This document shows, piece after piece, positions 41,447 through 51,248 of a DNA stretch of 64,000 nt (positions within the stretch are counted from its first letter, which is position 1; each line of letters begins with the position of its first letter). The stretch spans positions 1 to 64,000 of the forward strand of contig NZ_CACXXB010000003.1 in the NCBI RefSeq assembly GCF_902771435.1, written 5' to 3'. The position numbers and the translations under genes were made by a program. Below the pieces are notes generated by a model. The model was not told where the DNA came from, did not search any database, and saw only the letters and a list, made by a program, of their open reading frames with translations. Source of the DNA: an uncultured Methanobrevibacter sp. Its GTDB lineage: Archaea > Methanobacteriota > Methanobacteria > Methanobacteriales > Methanobacteriaceae.

Positions 41447-43111
41447 CTATATTATTTTCTTTTTCATGTAAGGTCCTACTTTTTCATATCCGAACTTGCG
41501 GTAGTAGTTTCTGGAGCCTATTCCGCTGATGATGGCCACTTCTTCATATCCCCTGTCAATGGATATGTTTTCGGCTTCTTTTAGAAGTTTTTCACCAAAT
41601 CCTGTGTGCTGGCCAATTTCAGGATTTTTGTCTCCGATTTTTATCATGTTTCCATAAACGTGCAGCTCACGTACAAGTGAGGTCTTGTCTGTGATTTCGT
41701 CTCTGAAATGATTTTTGGATGGGAAACGCAATCTTAAAAATCCTGCAATGCTTTCCTCATTGACATCTTCAATGGATAGGAAATTTTCCTCACCTTCACA
41801 GGCAATGTATTTTTCCCTAAAGAGATCATATTCGTCCAGGCCGTATTGCCTTGATGTCTTTTTGTGCCCGATTTCTCTGCATCTTATGCATTGGCAGTCA
41901 ACATGCTTTTCGGCAAGTTTGTTGTAGACGAGCTCTCCGAGGTTGGATTTTTTAACGCCCGCTTCTATAAGGGTTGCTGGAATGTCCCGTTGGATTCTCA
42001 TGGTTCTCACCCATTTTGGAAGAATCTCCTTAACCTTTGCAATCAGTTCAACGGCCTGCTCATCAGTGTATGGTGAATATTCTCCCCTTTGCCAAAGGTC
42101 ATATAATTCACTTCCCTTCGTAACGAGGCAGGGGTAAATCTTAAGCATGTCCGGTTTGAAATTCTCATCGCTGAAAAGCCGTTTAAACATTTTCAAATCC
42201 TCCGCTTCATCTACAAAAAGCCCTGGCATCATATGCATTGCCACTTTTATTGCAGAGTCTCTCAGAAGCTGGTTGGCTTCAATGACGTCAGCTATTGTAT
42301 GGCCCCTTTTTATCCTTTCATACATTTCATCGGATAGGGTTTGAACGCCAAGCTCCACTCTTGTGACTCCAAAGTCAAGCATTCTGTTGATATGTGGCTT
42401 TTTACAGTAATCAGGGCGTGTTTCAAATGTCATTCCAACGCATCTTACTTTTGAATTTTCGTTTGCTTTTTGAACATCGCTGATTAAGACATAGTCGTTT
42501 GGAGGGTATGTCTTCAAAACGCCGCTTTCAAAGCCCCTTATTTCATCAGAATCAAGGTTGTATTCAAAGTTATCCGGTTTGTTTTCAATAATCAGTCCGA
42601 AATCTGTCATTGCCTTCAGGCATTGTGAGACAAACCATTCCTGATAGCATAAATCTCTTGACGGGAATGTGCCTCCCATGATAATCAGCTCCACCTTATC
42701 GATAGGGTGTCCGATTTGCTTAAGCTGCTTCAGGCGGTTGAAACATTGGATGTATGGGTGAAATTCATACATTCTTCCTCTAAGTGCAGCCGGCTCTTCA
42801 CCGGTATAGCTTGGAGGAGCTATTTCACTCTCCGGACAATAGAAACATCTTCCATGAGGACATTTATGAGGATGACACATTACTGCAACGATTGCAACGC
42901 CTGACATTGTTCTTGTAGGTTTTTTCTTTAAAATCCCCGAAACGATTTCCTTCTCTTCAGGTGTTGCGAATTTTAAGATATCGGCATTGCTCATGAATTT
43001 CGATAATTTTAAATCACGGCAAAGCTGTCTTTTTTCAACTTCAAGATCACGTCGAGTAGATATTTTTCCATCCAATATGTCTTCGATAATTATTCGACAT
43101 GCTTTTTGCAT
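41447..43111 (-). CDS. elp3: tRNA uridine(34) modification enzyme Elp3
   Basis: 554 residues from ATG 43111, which has AGGTGA upstream; the frame extends to 43132 without a ribosome site. The radical SAM domain has [15 protein letters not shown] and [11 protein letters not shown], then [12 protein letters not shown] and [21 protein letters not shown]. The C-terminal GNAT domain (about 480-554) ends [48 protein letters not shown]. Archaeal Elp3 alone adds carboxymethyl groups at U34 of tRNA using acetyl-CoA and SAM. Single gene, divergent from the PRC-barrel gene. Confidence 0.95.
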   Translation of the reverse strand: MQKACRIIIEDILDGKISTRRDLEVEKRQLCRDLKLSKFMSNADILKFATPEEKEIVSGILKKKPTRTMSGVAIVAVMCHPHKCPHGRCFYCPESEIAPPSYTGEEPAALRGRMYEFHPYIQCFNRLKQLKQIGHPIDKVELIIMGGTFPSRDLCYQEWFVSQCLKAMTDFGLIIENKPDNFEYNLDSDEIRGFESGVLKTYPPNDYVLISDVQKANENSKVRCVGMTFETRPDYCKKPHINRMLDFGVTRVELGVQTLSDEMYERIKRGHTIADVIEANQLLRDSAIKVAMHMMPGLFVDEAEDLKMFKRLFSDENFKPDMLKIYPCLVTKGSELYDLWQRGEYSPYTDEQAVELIAKVKEILPKWVRTMRIQRDIPATLIEAGVKKSNLGELVYNKLAEKHVDCQCIRCREIGHKKTSRQYGLDEYDLFREKYIACEGEENFLSIEDVNEESIAGFLRLRFPSKNHFRDEITDKTSLVRELHVYGNMIKIGDKNPEIGQHTGFGEKLLKEAENISIDRGYEEVAIISGIGSRNYYRKFGYEKVGPYMKKKII

Positions 43112-43219
43112 TTTTTCACCTTTTAATTTCAAATAGTTAATTTTATATAAAGGTTTAATTTAAATACTTAATGCTTTATAATAATTATTATAATACAATT
43201 TATTTAGTAGGTGAAAAAT

Positions 43220-43492
43220 ATGAAAATTAGAGAATTTTTAGGTTCTACAGTATTAGACAAAAATGCAAATGAAGTAGGAAAAGTTGACAATGTTGAGTTC
43301 AACCCAGAAGATGGTAAAATCGAAAAAATTACTTTAACCTTACAAAAAAATATCTTCTCCAAAGATGAACTTGAAATTGACTTTGATGATGTAGCTACTA
43401 TCGGTGCATATGTCATTTTAAACAAAGAAATTCCTAAACATGAAGAAAAAGTAGAAGCTACTATTGAAATTGAAGAAGACGAAGAAGAATAA
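43220..43492 (+). CDS. PRC-barrel domain protein
   Basis: 90 residues. The start is ATG 43220 behind AGGTGA; the GTG at 43211 is part of that ribosome site. KIREFLGSTVLDKNANEVGKVDNVEFNPEDGKIEKITL is the PRC-barrel beta fold found in methanogen small proteins, in RimM and in photosynthetic reaction centre H subunits. The end is very acidic (EIEEDEEE). In archaea such proteins have been linked to cell division and RNA metabolism; the role here is unknown. The next gene follows 17 bases later. Confidence 0.85.
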   Translation: MKIREFLGSTVLDKNANEVGKVDNVEFNPEDGKIEKITLTLQKNIFSKDELEIDFDDVATIGAYVILNKEIPKHEEKVEATIEIEEDEEE

Positions 43493-43509
43493 ACATAAAA
43501 GGTAATATT

Positions 43510-43809
43510 ATGGCTTTTGATGCAAGAGATAAAGAAATTGCTCTTGATTCACATGTCAGATATGTTGATACAGGAACCATAGGTAAGGTTCTTGATATTA
43601 AAACCACTGATGGTGTCGATTGGGTTAGAATCGACAAAACTGACTTATGGTATCGTGCCAGTCTGGTCGAAGTTCTCGATGATAAGGACTTAAATAAAAG
43701 ATTCGATGACAGAGGCGATGGCGAGCTCGATATCGAAGCACTCAAAGAAAAGGCAGAAAAACTGGAAAACATGCAAATGGATTCCAGCGTTGCCGAAGGT
43801 GGGGGTTAA
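43510..43809 (+). CDS. DUF2098 family protein
   Basis: 99 residues. The region SHVRYVDTGTIGKVLDIKTTDGVDWVRIDKTDLWYRASLVEVLDD is the DUF2098 core, a small beta domain found in methanogens. The tail (about 70-99) is charged and helical. Function unknown. Its 17-base link to the PRC-barrel gene suggests a two-gene operon of small beta-fold proteins. It converges with the helicase gene; the 24-base gap holds only a short T-rich tract. Confidence 0.75.
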   Translation: MAFDARDKEIALDSHVRYVDTGTIGKVLDIKTTDGVDWVRIDKTDLWYRASLVEVLDDKDLNKRFDDRGDGELDIEALKEKAEKLENMQMDSSVAEGGG

Positions 43810-43833
43810 ACCCGCCTTACTTATTTCTTTTTT

Positions 43834-45903
43834 TTAATTATTTACAAACAACTTAATCTTTTCGGCAAGTTTAGGGCCGATTCCTTCGATATTTTGCAGT
43901 TCTTTTTCTGAAACACCACTCAAATCGTCGCCGAAGATTTCAACGACTTTTCTAGCTCTTTTTCTACCCAGCCTTTTAACGCCGACAACCAGAGGTATGA
44001 TGTCGTCCTTGACTCCGTAATAGAGTCTTGCAGACAGGATGTCAAAGTCCCTTAAATTGGAATAGTTTCCTAAAACTTCGGCGGTGTTTTTGGCAAACCT
44101 GACAAGTCTTGACGCCTCATAGGCTGATCTTCTGGTTGAAGCGGAATATACGTTGTATTTGTTTTCTATTTCATATTCGCTTCTCTCACCAATCCATTCA
44201 ATCAGTGAAACTGTTGTGGCTTCAGGGTTTCCTATATCGACTGCAAACAGTCCGACTTCAGATAATTTGTCCCGTACTGGATCTTTTGATTTTCTTCCCT
44301 TAAATGAAATCAGCGGCAAATCAGGAGTTTCTGCCAGGGCATATATGAACTCTTCGGTGTTCATTTCACTCATGGTTGAGATGTATTCCTTGATTTTAAC
44401 TGCGGTTTCAACACTGTAATTTGACCTTGCAATAAGATTTCCAAAGTCTGTTGTCTTAAGGCCTTCAGGTGTGGCTCTTATTATTCCGTTGTGAAGCAGG
44501 AAGCTCAATGCATTTTCAAGCTCATACTTTAAGCTTTCCTCTGCAAAAAATGACATTGAAGGATTGTTGTTCATCTGATAACCGTATAATGTTTTTGAGA
44601 AAAAATCGGTCAGGTCATTTAAATCCTTTGAAAGGGTGGAAGCGATTTGCGCTATAATCTGTCTGTAGATTGCATCCTTGTTGTCGACCAGTTTGGAGTT
44701 GGTCAGCTCGATTTCACCTTCAACATAGTATTCCTGCAGATTTTGGGCTTCGTCCATTGTTTTGGCAATGAGATATGAATATCCGACATCGTCATACTGC
44801 GGCCTTCCTGCCCTTCCTGACATCTGCTCGTAGTCAAAGACAGGAATCGGCTGAGGACCGTTGCTTGTCCAGCGTGTATGGTCTCTGATAACGACAGTTT
44901 TTGAAGGCAGATTGACTCCATACATTAAACTTGGTGTTGCAGTTATCATCAGAATGTTTCCTTTTCTGAATTCATCCTCAATGATTTCCTTTTGCTCATT
45001 GAACAGTCCCGCATGGTGGAATGCAACTCCCTTTTCGGCCGCTTCAGCCAGCTTGACGCATGTTGAGGTTGGAAGTGATCCCTTCTTTTTCGGAACTTCA
45101 AGCAGCTTTTGAGCAACTTCCTTGAATGCTTCCCTTTGCTTTACATTGATTTTCTTGTTGATTTTTCCTGAAACGTAAGTTGCCAGGCTTTCGGTAAATC
45201 TTCTGGTTGATACAAATGCAAGGGCCTGGGACTTGTCTTTTATAGCCTTTTCAATTACTTTGACAATAACGTCATTCTTGTTTTTGGTGTTGAACATCTC
45301 GGCGTCCAATACTTCCTTGTTGAGAGGAACTGGCCTGTAGTCGTGTTCCACGCATGTGCCCTCAAGCCATCCTTCGATTTCTTCTATATTTCTCAAAGTA
45401 GCAGAAAGCGCAATAATTCTCATTGAAGGATTGATTATTTTGGCTCTTGTTATTGCAGCTTCAAGTGTCGGACCTCTTGTGAATTCCCCAATCATGTGGA
45501 ATTCATCAATTATTAGGGTATCAACATCCCTCAGGTTGTCCCATGAAAATCTTGTAAGGGCGTCAAAGGATTCAAAAACCATGACGGACAGGTCTGCACT
45601 GCCGGGGTGTTTTCCAACTCTTATGCCGTGTTCTTCAAATGCCTTGAACTCCTTCACCTTTTCATTTTGTATTGAAAGGAGAGGCGCTGCATAAACTGCC
45701 TTTCCACCATTCAATATGGTTTTGAGTGCAGGAAGCACTCCCAAAACAGTTTTTCCACTTGCTGTTGGAATGCAAATGATGTAGTTTGAGTTGTCATCCA
45801 GATATCCAGATTCAATCACTGCCTTTTGAGCGGGATTAAACTCTTCAATGTAGGGATAAGCGCTGTTAATTATTGTTTTAATATCATCTGGTAAATTTTC
45901 CAT
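43834..45903 (-). CDS. Ski2-type superfamily 2 helicase (Hel308-like)
   Basis: 689 residues from ATG 45903 (frame open to TTG 45912). Helicase motifs: FNPAQKAVI (Q motif), IPTASGKTVLG (I), TLIIDEFHMIGE (II, DEFH in place of the DEIH of classical Hel308), LSATLRNIEEIEGWL (III), FVSTRRFTE, ATPSLMYGVNLPSKTVVI, and EQMSGRAGRPQYDDVG (VI). A helix-hairpin-helix at the end (ELQNIEGIGPKLAEKIKLF) fits Hel308 domain 5. Hel308 unwinds stalled forks; this looks like a methanogen paralogue with a changed motif II. Single gene on the minus strand. Confidence 0.87.
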   Translation of the reverse strand: MENLPDDIKTIINSAYPYIEEFNPAQKAVIESGYLDDNSNYIICIPTASGKTVLGVLPALKTILNGGKAVYAAPLLSIQNEKVKEFKAFEEHGIRVGKHPGSADLSVMVFESFDALTRFSWDNLRDVDTLIIDEFHMIGEFTRGPTLEAAITRAKIINPSMRIIALSATLRNIEEIEGWLEGTCVEHDYRPVPLNKEVLDAEMFNTKNKNDVIVKVIEKAIKDKSQALAFVSTRRFTESLATYVSGKINKKINVKQREAFKEVAQKLLEVPKKKGSLPTSTCVKLAEAAEKGVAFHHAGLFNEQKEIIEDEFRKGNILMITATPSLMYGVNLPSKTVVIRDHTRWTSNGPQPIPVFDYEQMSGRAGRPQYDDVGYSYLIAKTMDEAQNLQEYYVEGEIELTNSKLVDNKDAIYRQIIAQIASTLSKDLNDLTDFFSKTLYGYQMNNNPSMSFFAEESLKYELENALSFLLHNGIIRATPEGLKTTDFGNLIARSNYSVETAVKIKEYISTMSEMNTEEFIYALAETPDLPLISFKGRKSKDPVRDKLSEVGLFAVDIGNPEATTVSLIEWIGERSEYEIENKYNVYSASTRRSAYEASRLVRFAKNTAEVLGNYSNLRDFDILSARLYYGVKDDIIPLVVGVKRLGRKRARKVVEIFGDDLSGVSEKELQNIEGIGPKLAEKIKLFVNN

Positions 45904-46030
45904 TTTAATCAATAGAATTTATTTTTCTTATATATATTAAAAGTTTCCAGAGAGCATTTGAAAAGTATTCGTGGTAACTGTTATATATAACAAATAATAA
46001 AATACTTATAAAAATAAAGGAGTTTATAAA

Positions 46031-46294
46031 ATGGCAATTAAAGTAGAAGTATTTTCAACAAACTCTTGTCCACATTGTCCTGCAGCAATTGATGCTGCTC
46101 AAGTAGCTAAAGATAAATTAGGTGATGCTATCGATGTAGAAATATTCAAAATCGATGAAAGCATGGAAAACAGACAAAAAGCAATAGATTATCAAATCAT
46201 GGCTGTCCCTACAATCGTAATCGATGGTGAAGTTACATTTGTTGGAGCACCTATGGCTGATGAACTTATTCAAGAACTGGAATCTAAATTGTAG
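46031..46294 (+). CDS. thioredoxin/glutaredoxin-like protein (CPHC)
   Basis: 87 residues with a thioredoxin fold. The active site is CPHC near residue 13 (FSTNSCPHCPAAIDAAQVAKDKLG), and the cis-Pro is in MAVPTIVIDGEVTFVGAP. It is like the small methanogen thioredoxins of the MJ0307/MTH type, which reduce protein disulfides. Strong AAAGGAG site before the ATG. A T-rich 27-base gap separates it from cbiD in the same direction. Confidence 0.92.
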   Translation: MAIKVEVFSTNSCPHCPAAIDAAQVAKDKLGDAIDVEIFKIDESMENRQKAIDYQIMAVPTIVIDGEVTFVGAPMADELIQELESKL

Positions 46295-46321
46295 ATTCTC
46301 TCTTTTTATTCTTTTTTTAAA

Positions 46322-47398
46322 ATGACTGATGATAATTATACTGGAGTTACAACAGGAACAGTAGCTACAGCCTGTTCTCTTGCGGCTTTGGATGCAATCT
46401 TGGAAAGTCCTGATATTGCATGTGTTAAAGTCGAAACTCCCAAAAAGACATTGGATATCATCATTGACGAGTGCAAGCTATTGTCACCAAACAAGGCGCA
46501 GGCCACCGCTCACAAAAATCCATACAATGATCCTGACGTTACTGTAAACCTGGATATCATTGCAACTGTGGAGCTTTTTGATGGGACTTCTGAAAAATCC
46601 AATATAATCATTACCGGAGGAGTGGGTGTTGGTAAAATCACAAAGCCTGGCCTTCAGATTCCCGTTGGGGAATATGCAATAAATCCGGGTCCCCGCAAAA
46701 TGATTTTTAAAAATTTATGCGATAAAATTCCAGACGGTAAAACGGCTAAGGTTACAATTTCCATTCCGGAAGGTGTGGAGATTGCCAGAAAAACCATGAA
46801 TCCCAAATTGGGGATTGTCGGAGGAATATCCGTTCTTGGAACAACAGGGATTGCAAGGTCAATGTCAAGTGATGCCTATAAGAATTCCATAGTCACCCAA
46901 ATCGATGTTGCCCTAGCTTCAGGAATTGAAGATCTGGTTTTTGTTCCGGGAAACATTGGAGAAAAATTAGCTATAAAAGATTTGGGAATTGGTAAAGAGC
47001 AGATTATTCAGACAGGTAATTTTGTAGGATTCATGTTTGAAGAGGCTGAAAAAAGAGGTGTCAAGAAATTCACTTACTTCGGACATATGGGTAAGCTGAT
47101 AAAAGTTGCCGGAGGAATATTTGACACAAAACATGCCGTTGCCGACGGCAGACGTGAGATTATGGTTACTCATGCGGCTCTTTGCGGTGCAGATAGGAAA
47201 TCTCTCGAAAGGCTGTTCGATTCAAAAACAACCGATGATATGATGGATATCTTAAACGATATCAATTTGTCTGTGGAAGTTTCAAATAGCATTGCTTCCG
47301 CAATTCATGAAAGATGTATGCAGCGTTTTGATTTGGATTTGAATGTGATTCTGGTTGATATGGAAGGAAATTATCTAAACAGTAACATGAAAAAATAA
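46322..47398 (+). CDS. cbiD: cobalt-precorrin-5B C1-methyltransferase
   Basis: 358 residues. GVTTGTVATACSLAALDAI is the CbiD glycine/Thr-rich N-terminus. IITGGVGVGKITKPGLQIPVGEYAINPGPRKMI and TMNPKLGIVGGISVLGTTGIARSMSSDAYKNSI are family hallmarks. It methylates C1 in the anaerobic corrin pathway. Together with cbiZ (60021) it shows that the organism makes and salvages corrinoids, needed for methyl transfer in methanogenesis. No ribosome site is visible at the ATG, and a T run precedes it. Confidence 0.95.
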   Translation: MTDDNYTGVTTGTVATACSLAALDAILESPDIACVKVETPKKTLDIIIDECKLLSPNKAQATAHKNPYNDPDVTVNLDIIATVELFDGTSEKSNIIITGGVGVGKITKPGLQIPVGEYAINPGPRKMIFKNLCDKIPDGKTAKVTISIPEGVEIARKTMNPKLGIVGGISVLGTTGIARSMSSDAYKNSIVTQIDVALASGIEDLVFVPGNIGEKLAIKDLGIGKEQIIQTGNFVGFMFEEAEKRGVKKFTYFGHMGKLIKVAGGIFDTKHAVADGRREIMVTHAALCGADRKSLERLFDSKTTDDMMDILNDINLSVEVSNSIASAIHERCMQRFDLDLNVILVDMEGNYLNSNMKK

Positions 47399-47432
47399 GG
47401 TGATGTTAATTAGTTAACATCCGTTTCCAAAC

Positions 47433-48293
47433 TCAATTTAATTTATTTTTTTGCTGATTATTATTGCTGTATTCGAGTAGTCTTCCGACATGGCGTGTTT
47501 CAAAGAACATATCCTTTTTAGCCATGATTATAATAATTGTAACCACTGTTATTACTATTGTCTCCAGGCACTTTGTCTCTGGAGTTAACGCTATTTTCTC
47601 CTGCATGAAATTGACGAAGAAATGGAATATCATGCAAGCTAATATCGAACGGTCGCTTTCAAGATAGACCCATGTAATGACAAATCCCATAGGGATTCCG
47701 CTCACAAAAAAGTTAATCACATAAAGAGGATTCACCATAAGTCCTGCCTGATAGGTTCCTGAAATAAATATTAAAGGAAAATGCCAGAAAGACCATAGCA
47801 CACCAAAAATCATGGATTCCCAAAACCAGTTCATATAGTTACCGATTGAATCCTCACAGTATCCTTTCCATCCCACCTCTTCAATTATCGAAGCGATTGT
47901 AATGGTGATAAATGCTCCTGCTATTCCAACACCAGTAAAGGAAAAGTTTTCAGTCAATGAAAACTGGTCAAGTGACTGTCCAAAGAGAAGCGACAGCAAA
48001 ATAGAACAGACTATTACAATCGCAAATACAATCACGGCCCAAACTACATTAAGCCATTTTACTTTGTAAAAGCCGATAATCTTATTCTTAAAGTCTTGCT
48101 TAAGCGCATCTGATTTTGACGCCATAATGAAAACTGTAGACACAATAGCTGGAGCCATGAGACCTATCAGCATGAGTAATGGACTGATGCTTTCTGGCAA
48201 AAAGATTGCCGGAATCCAAAATATCCAGGTAAAAAGATATGCCAGGGCAAAAAATTGAACTGGTTTATATTTGTAGTTTCCGGTATTGCTCAC
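47433..48293 (-). CDS. CPBP-family intramembrane metalloprotease
   Basis: 286 residues with about eight TM segments. The protease motifs are EEVGWKGYCEDS (the EExxxR-like motif, with the Arg position changed), FWHFPLIF and a later TWVYLESDRSILACMIFHFFVN containing the final His. CPBP (Abi/Rce1) proteases process prenylated or peptide substrates or give self-immunity. It starts at GTG 48293, overlapping the stop of the TetR gene (GTGA), so the two are translationally coupled and the TetR protein probably controls both. Confidence 0.85.
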   Translation of the reverse strand: MSNTGNYKYKPVQFFALAYLFTWIFWIPAIFLPESISPLLMLIGLMAPAIVSTVFIMASKSDALKQDFKNKIIGFYKVKWLNVVWAVIVFAIVIVCSILLSLLFGQSLDQFSLTENFSFTGVGIAGAFITITIASIIEEVGWKGYCEDSIGNYMNWFWESMIFGVLWSFWHFPLIFISGTYQAGLMVNPLYVINFFVSGIPMGFVITWVYLESDRSILACMIFHFFVNFMQEKIALTPETKCLETIVITVVTIIIIMAKKDMFFETRHVGRLLEYSNNNQQKNKLN

Positions 48294-48904
48294 TCGGCTG
48301 CCTCCATATCACTTTTATCAATCAGTTCATAAATGAAACTCATTGTTCCATTCTCTGCCCCGAGAAGTTTTTCAGTCATGTCTATGAAGACGGAAATGTC
48401 TCGTTCACTAAATGAACCTTCATTAAAGGTACCATCGCTGATGATAAGGAGCATCTTAACACGTTCAGTTATATTGTCGCATTCAAAGATGCCTTCATTT
48501 ACTCCCTCTTTTATAACTTCAGATAAAAGTGGAGTAATAACAGAAATCAATTTTTTTCTGACTTTGTGGTGCATTAACACGTTTTCCGGCTGGAAAAGGG
48601 CATTCTTTATGGGTTGTTCTGCTTCGGTGGGCTTCATCGATGTAATCATCATGACTATTTTTTGAGGTACTGGAATATCCATTGCGATAATCTGCTCTGC
48701 CGTTTTGGTCTCACTATCGATCATCATGTCTATGACCTCTTCAAGCATCTGTTCTTTACTTTGGAAATGGTAGTAGTATGTGCCTTTAGCTATTTGCGCC
48801 CTTTCTATGATTTCGTCAACGCTGGTATTCTCATATCCCTGTGTGAGAAACATATCATATGCTATCTTTAACAACTCTTTTTTCCTTTTTTCGCCTTTTT
48901 TCAT
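48290..48904 (-). CDS. TetR/AcrR-family repressor
   Basis: 204 residues from ATG 48904 with GGAGG upstream (the frame extends to 48916). The N-terminal HTH reads KELLKIAYDMFLTQGYENTSVDEIIERAQIAKGTYYYHFQSKEQMLEEVIDMMI, the standard TetR recognition helix (KGTYYYHF). The C-terminal ligand domain is variable (SMKPTEAEQPIKNALFQPENVLMHHKVRKKLIS). It sits first in a two-gene operon with the CPBP protease. A matching palindrome (CGACTA-T-TAGTCG) lies upstream at 48979-48991. Confidence 0.92.
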   Translation of the reverse strand: MKKGEKRKKELLKIAYDMFLTQGYENTSVDEIIERAQIAKGTYYYHFQSKEQMLEEVIDMMIDSETKTAEQIIAMDIPVPQKIVMMITSMKPTEAEQPIKNALFQPENVLMHHKVRKKLISVITPLLSEVIKEGVNEGIFECDNITERVKMLLIISDGTFNEGSFSERDISVFIDMTEKLLGAENGTMSFIYELIDKSDMEAAE

Positions 48905-48978
48905 AGTTGCCTCCAAAAATAAATCCTCGGTTGGTTTTTATATTATAAATTAACATCATATTCTTGTCATTTATTTTT

Positions 48979-48991
48979 CGACTATTAGTCG
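48979..48991. promoter_or_regulatory. palindrome, probable TetR operator
   Basis: CGACTA-T-TAGTCG is a perfect 13-bp palindrome 75 bases upstream of the TetR gene start, and stands out as G+C-rich in A+T-rich DNA. A minus-strand TATA-like stretch (TTATAATATAAAA, about 48936-48948) lies between it and the gene. The rest of the 282-base gap to the glycosyltransferase gene is A+T-rich with no feature I can support. Confidence 0.5.
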
Positions 48992-49186
48992 GTTTTTTAG
49001 TTTTTAATTCTAATTTGAAAATTATACTATATAAATATTTTCACTAGGATTTAATGGTAGGTGATGATTGGATTATCTCAATTTGTAGATGTGAGGTGGT
49101 TCAACATTGATTTTTAGTAATTTTAGGATATTTATTTAAACAATAACTGTATAAAATAGTATTATAATTAGTGGAGAATTTATTTT

Positions 49187-50266
49187 ATGAAAATAGCAAT
49201 GGTTGGTCAATTTCCGCCTCATGTTGGCGGTGTGGGTGTTCATATACACACTTTATCAAAGGAACTTGTAAAACAGGGTCATGAAGTTTATGTAATCACA
49301 TATCCTCATAAAAATATTCAGGATATTGATGGTATTCATGTAATAGGAACTAAAGGTCTTAACATTCCAGGTGTAAGAGGTTTGATGTTTAAGAAGAATG
49401 CCAAAAAGGCATTGGAAAACCTTTTGGAAAAGGAAGACATTGACATTATACACGGTCATTACCTGTTTCCTGCCGGAGCGGCTGCTGTGGAAGTTGGAAA
49501 TGACCACAAAATAAAGACATATGTCACTGCACACGGTTCTGACATGTTTGAAGTGTATAAGAAACAACCTATTATGCGTTCCACTTTAAAAAATGTATTG
49601 AAAAAGGCTGATGTTGTTCTTGCAGTCAGCAATGCATTAAGACATGAAATCATAGCCACAGGTGTTTCAGGCATTTCTGATAAGACCAGGTTATCCTGGA
49701 ATTCTGTCGACATCGACAAGTTTTCACCCGACACTAACGACTCCTTCAAAAAGGAATTCCGTCTTGAGGACAAACCTATTGTTCTTTTTGTAGGCAATTT
49801 AATCAAAAGGAAAAACGTGGAATCATTGCTTGAAGCTAAAAAAATCGCTTATGGCGATTATTATCTTGTTGTGGTTGGTGATGGGCCGTTATATAAAAAG
49901 CTCAAAAAGAAGGTCGAGGAGGAAAATATTCGTGACGTGATTTTCACAGGTTCCAGAACTGATGTTGAAAACATCATTCCGAGCTGTGACGTTTTGGTCC
50001 TGCCTTCATTTTCTGAAAGTTTCGGTTTGGTTTTAATTGAAGCTTTGGCCTGCGGCAAGCCTGTAATCGGAAGTAATGTCGGTGGAATAACTGAAATAAT
50101 AACTGATGATGTTGGTTTGCTGGTAAATCCTGATAAGATTTCATCCATTGCCAGTGCAATCGATAATGTAATCACTGATGATGAATTAAGAAAGTTTTTA
50201 TCATCTAATGCACGAGAAAGAGCAATAGACTTTTCTAAAGTTAATATTCCTTATGATGAGGTTTAA
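49187..50266 (+). CDS. GT4-family glycosyltransferase
   Basis: 359 residues of the GT-B fold. The N-terminal acceptor domain starts KIAMVGQFPPHVGGVGVHIHTLSKELVKQGHEVYVIT, and the donor domain has LFVGNLIKRKNVESLLEA, VVVGDGPLYKKL and the E-x7-E motif PSFSESFGLVLIEALACGKPVIGSNVGGI. GT4 retaining transferases build surface glycans or glycolipids; donor and acceptor are unknown. GGAGA precedes the ATG. The shikimate kinase gene starts 2 bases after its stop, so they are co-transcribed though not functionally linked in an obvious way. Confidence 0.9.
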   Translation: MKIAMVGQFPPHVGGVGVHIHTLSKELVKQGHEVYVITYPHKNIQDIDGIHVIGTKGLNIPGVRGLMFKKNAKKALENLLEKEDIDIIHGHYLFPAGAAAVEVGNDHKIKTYVTAHGSDMFEVYKKQPIMRSTLKNVLKKADVVLAVSNALRHEIIATGVSGISDKTRLSWNSVDIDKFSPDTNDSFKKEFRLEDKPIVLFVGNLIKRKNVESLLEAKKIAYGDYYLVVVGDGPLYKKLKKKVEEENIRDVIFTGSRTDVENIIPSCDVLVLPSFSESFGLVLIEALACGKPVIGSNVGGITEIITDDVGLLVNPDKISSIASAIDNVITDDELRKFLSSNARERAIDFSKVNIPYDEV

Positions 50267-50268
50267 AA

Positions 50269-51135
50269 ATGAAAAAAACTGTCAAATCTCCAGGTTCAGC
50301 AACAATTATAAATGCCATTGCAACAGGTTTCGGCTCCGCATTTGGTATTGGTTTGGATATAAAATGTGAGGCTAAAACAACCAATAATTCTATTTCATGT
50401 GCCAATGATGTTGGAGCGGACGATTCCCTCATGAAACTGTGTGTCGAAAAGGTTTTCAGGCATTACAGCATTGATGAAAATGAATTCGGCATTGATTTGA
50501 AAACCCACTCCACCCTGCCGATGGCGTCAGGTCTGTCAAGCAGCAGCGCTTCCTCAAATGCAATTGTCAAGGTTGTCTCTTCAATTGTCAGTGAAGAGTT
50601 TAATCTAGATCCTTTAAGCGATTTGGAAGTGATTAATATGGCGATTGACGCATCACTGGACGCAGGAGTTACAATCACAGGATCATTTGACGATGCAACT
50701 GCTTCATATTTTGGTGGAGTTGTGGTGACTGACAACAGGAATAGGGAATTCATCATACAGGAAAAAATGCAGGATTATCCCATTTTGGTTTACATGCCAA
50801 ATTTCCATTCAAAATCCGGAGACTCAAATCCTGAGAGAATGAAACTGCTTGCCCCACTGGTAGAAACAGCATTTGGTTTTGCAAGACAGAAAGACTATTT
50901 CAAAGCTCTCAATTTAAATGGTCTGATTTATTCTGCAACATTGGGTTTTGATTCGACAATAGCTATCGATGCTCTCGAGGCAGGTGCAATCGCTTCAGGC
51001 CTGTCAGGTACTGGTTCTTCATTTGTAGCCATCGTCGGTGAGGATTCGATTGATGATGTTAAGCAGGCATGGCAGAAATATGAGGGAAATGTTCTGGAAA
51101 CCAGAGTTGACAATGACGGTTGTGTTCTGTTATAG
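50269..51135 (+). CDS. aroK: archaeal shikimate kinase (GHMP type)
   Basis: 288 residues. The GHMP kinase ATP loop reads THSTLPMASGLSSSSASSNAI (about 80-100), and LSGTGSSFVAIVGED is the C-terminal GHMP motif. Archaea use this GHMP-family enzyme in place of bacterial AroK to phosphorylate shikimate on the way to chorismate. The chorismate mutase gene follows 113 bases later in the same direction, which supports the assignment. Confidence 0.93.
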   Translation: MKKTVKSPGSATIINAIATGFGSAFGIGLDIKCEAKTTNNSISCANDVGADDSLMKLCVEKVFRHYSIDENEFGIDLKTHSTLPMASGLSSSSASSNAIVKVVSSIVSEEFNLDPLSDLEVINMAIDASLDAGVTITGSFDDATASYFGGVVVTDNRNREFIIQEKMQDYPILVYMPNFHSKSGDSNPERMKLLAPLVETAFGFARQKDYFKALNLNGLIYSATLGFDSTIAIDALEAGAIASGLSGTGSSFVAIVGEDSIDDVKQAWQKYEGNVLETRVDNDGCVLL

Positions 51136-51248
51136 AAAATTTCAACCATATTATTTTTGAATCATTTTTATTTGGAATAAGCATATACTTTATATAGTAG
51201 GATAATAATAAATTATATTATTATCATTATTATCAATTTGGTGATTTT

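Noticed and set aside
46295-46321. Selenocysteine or other recoding near the CPHC thioredoxin
   Set aside because: The active site is encoded by normal Cys codons, and no in-frame TGA or structured element is present.
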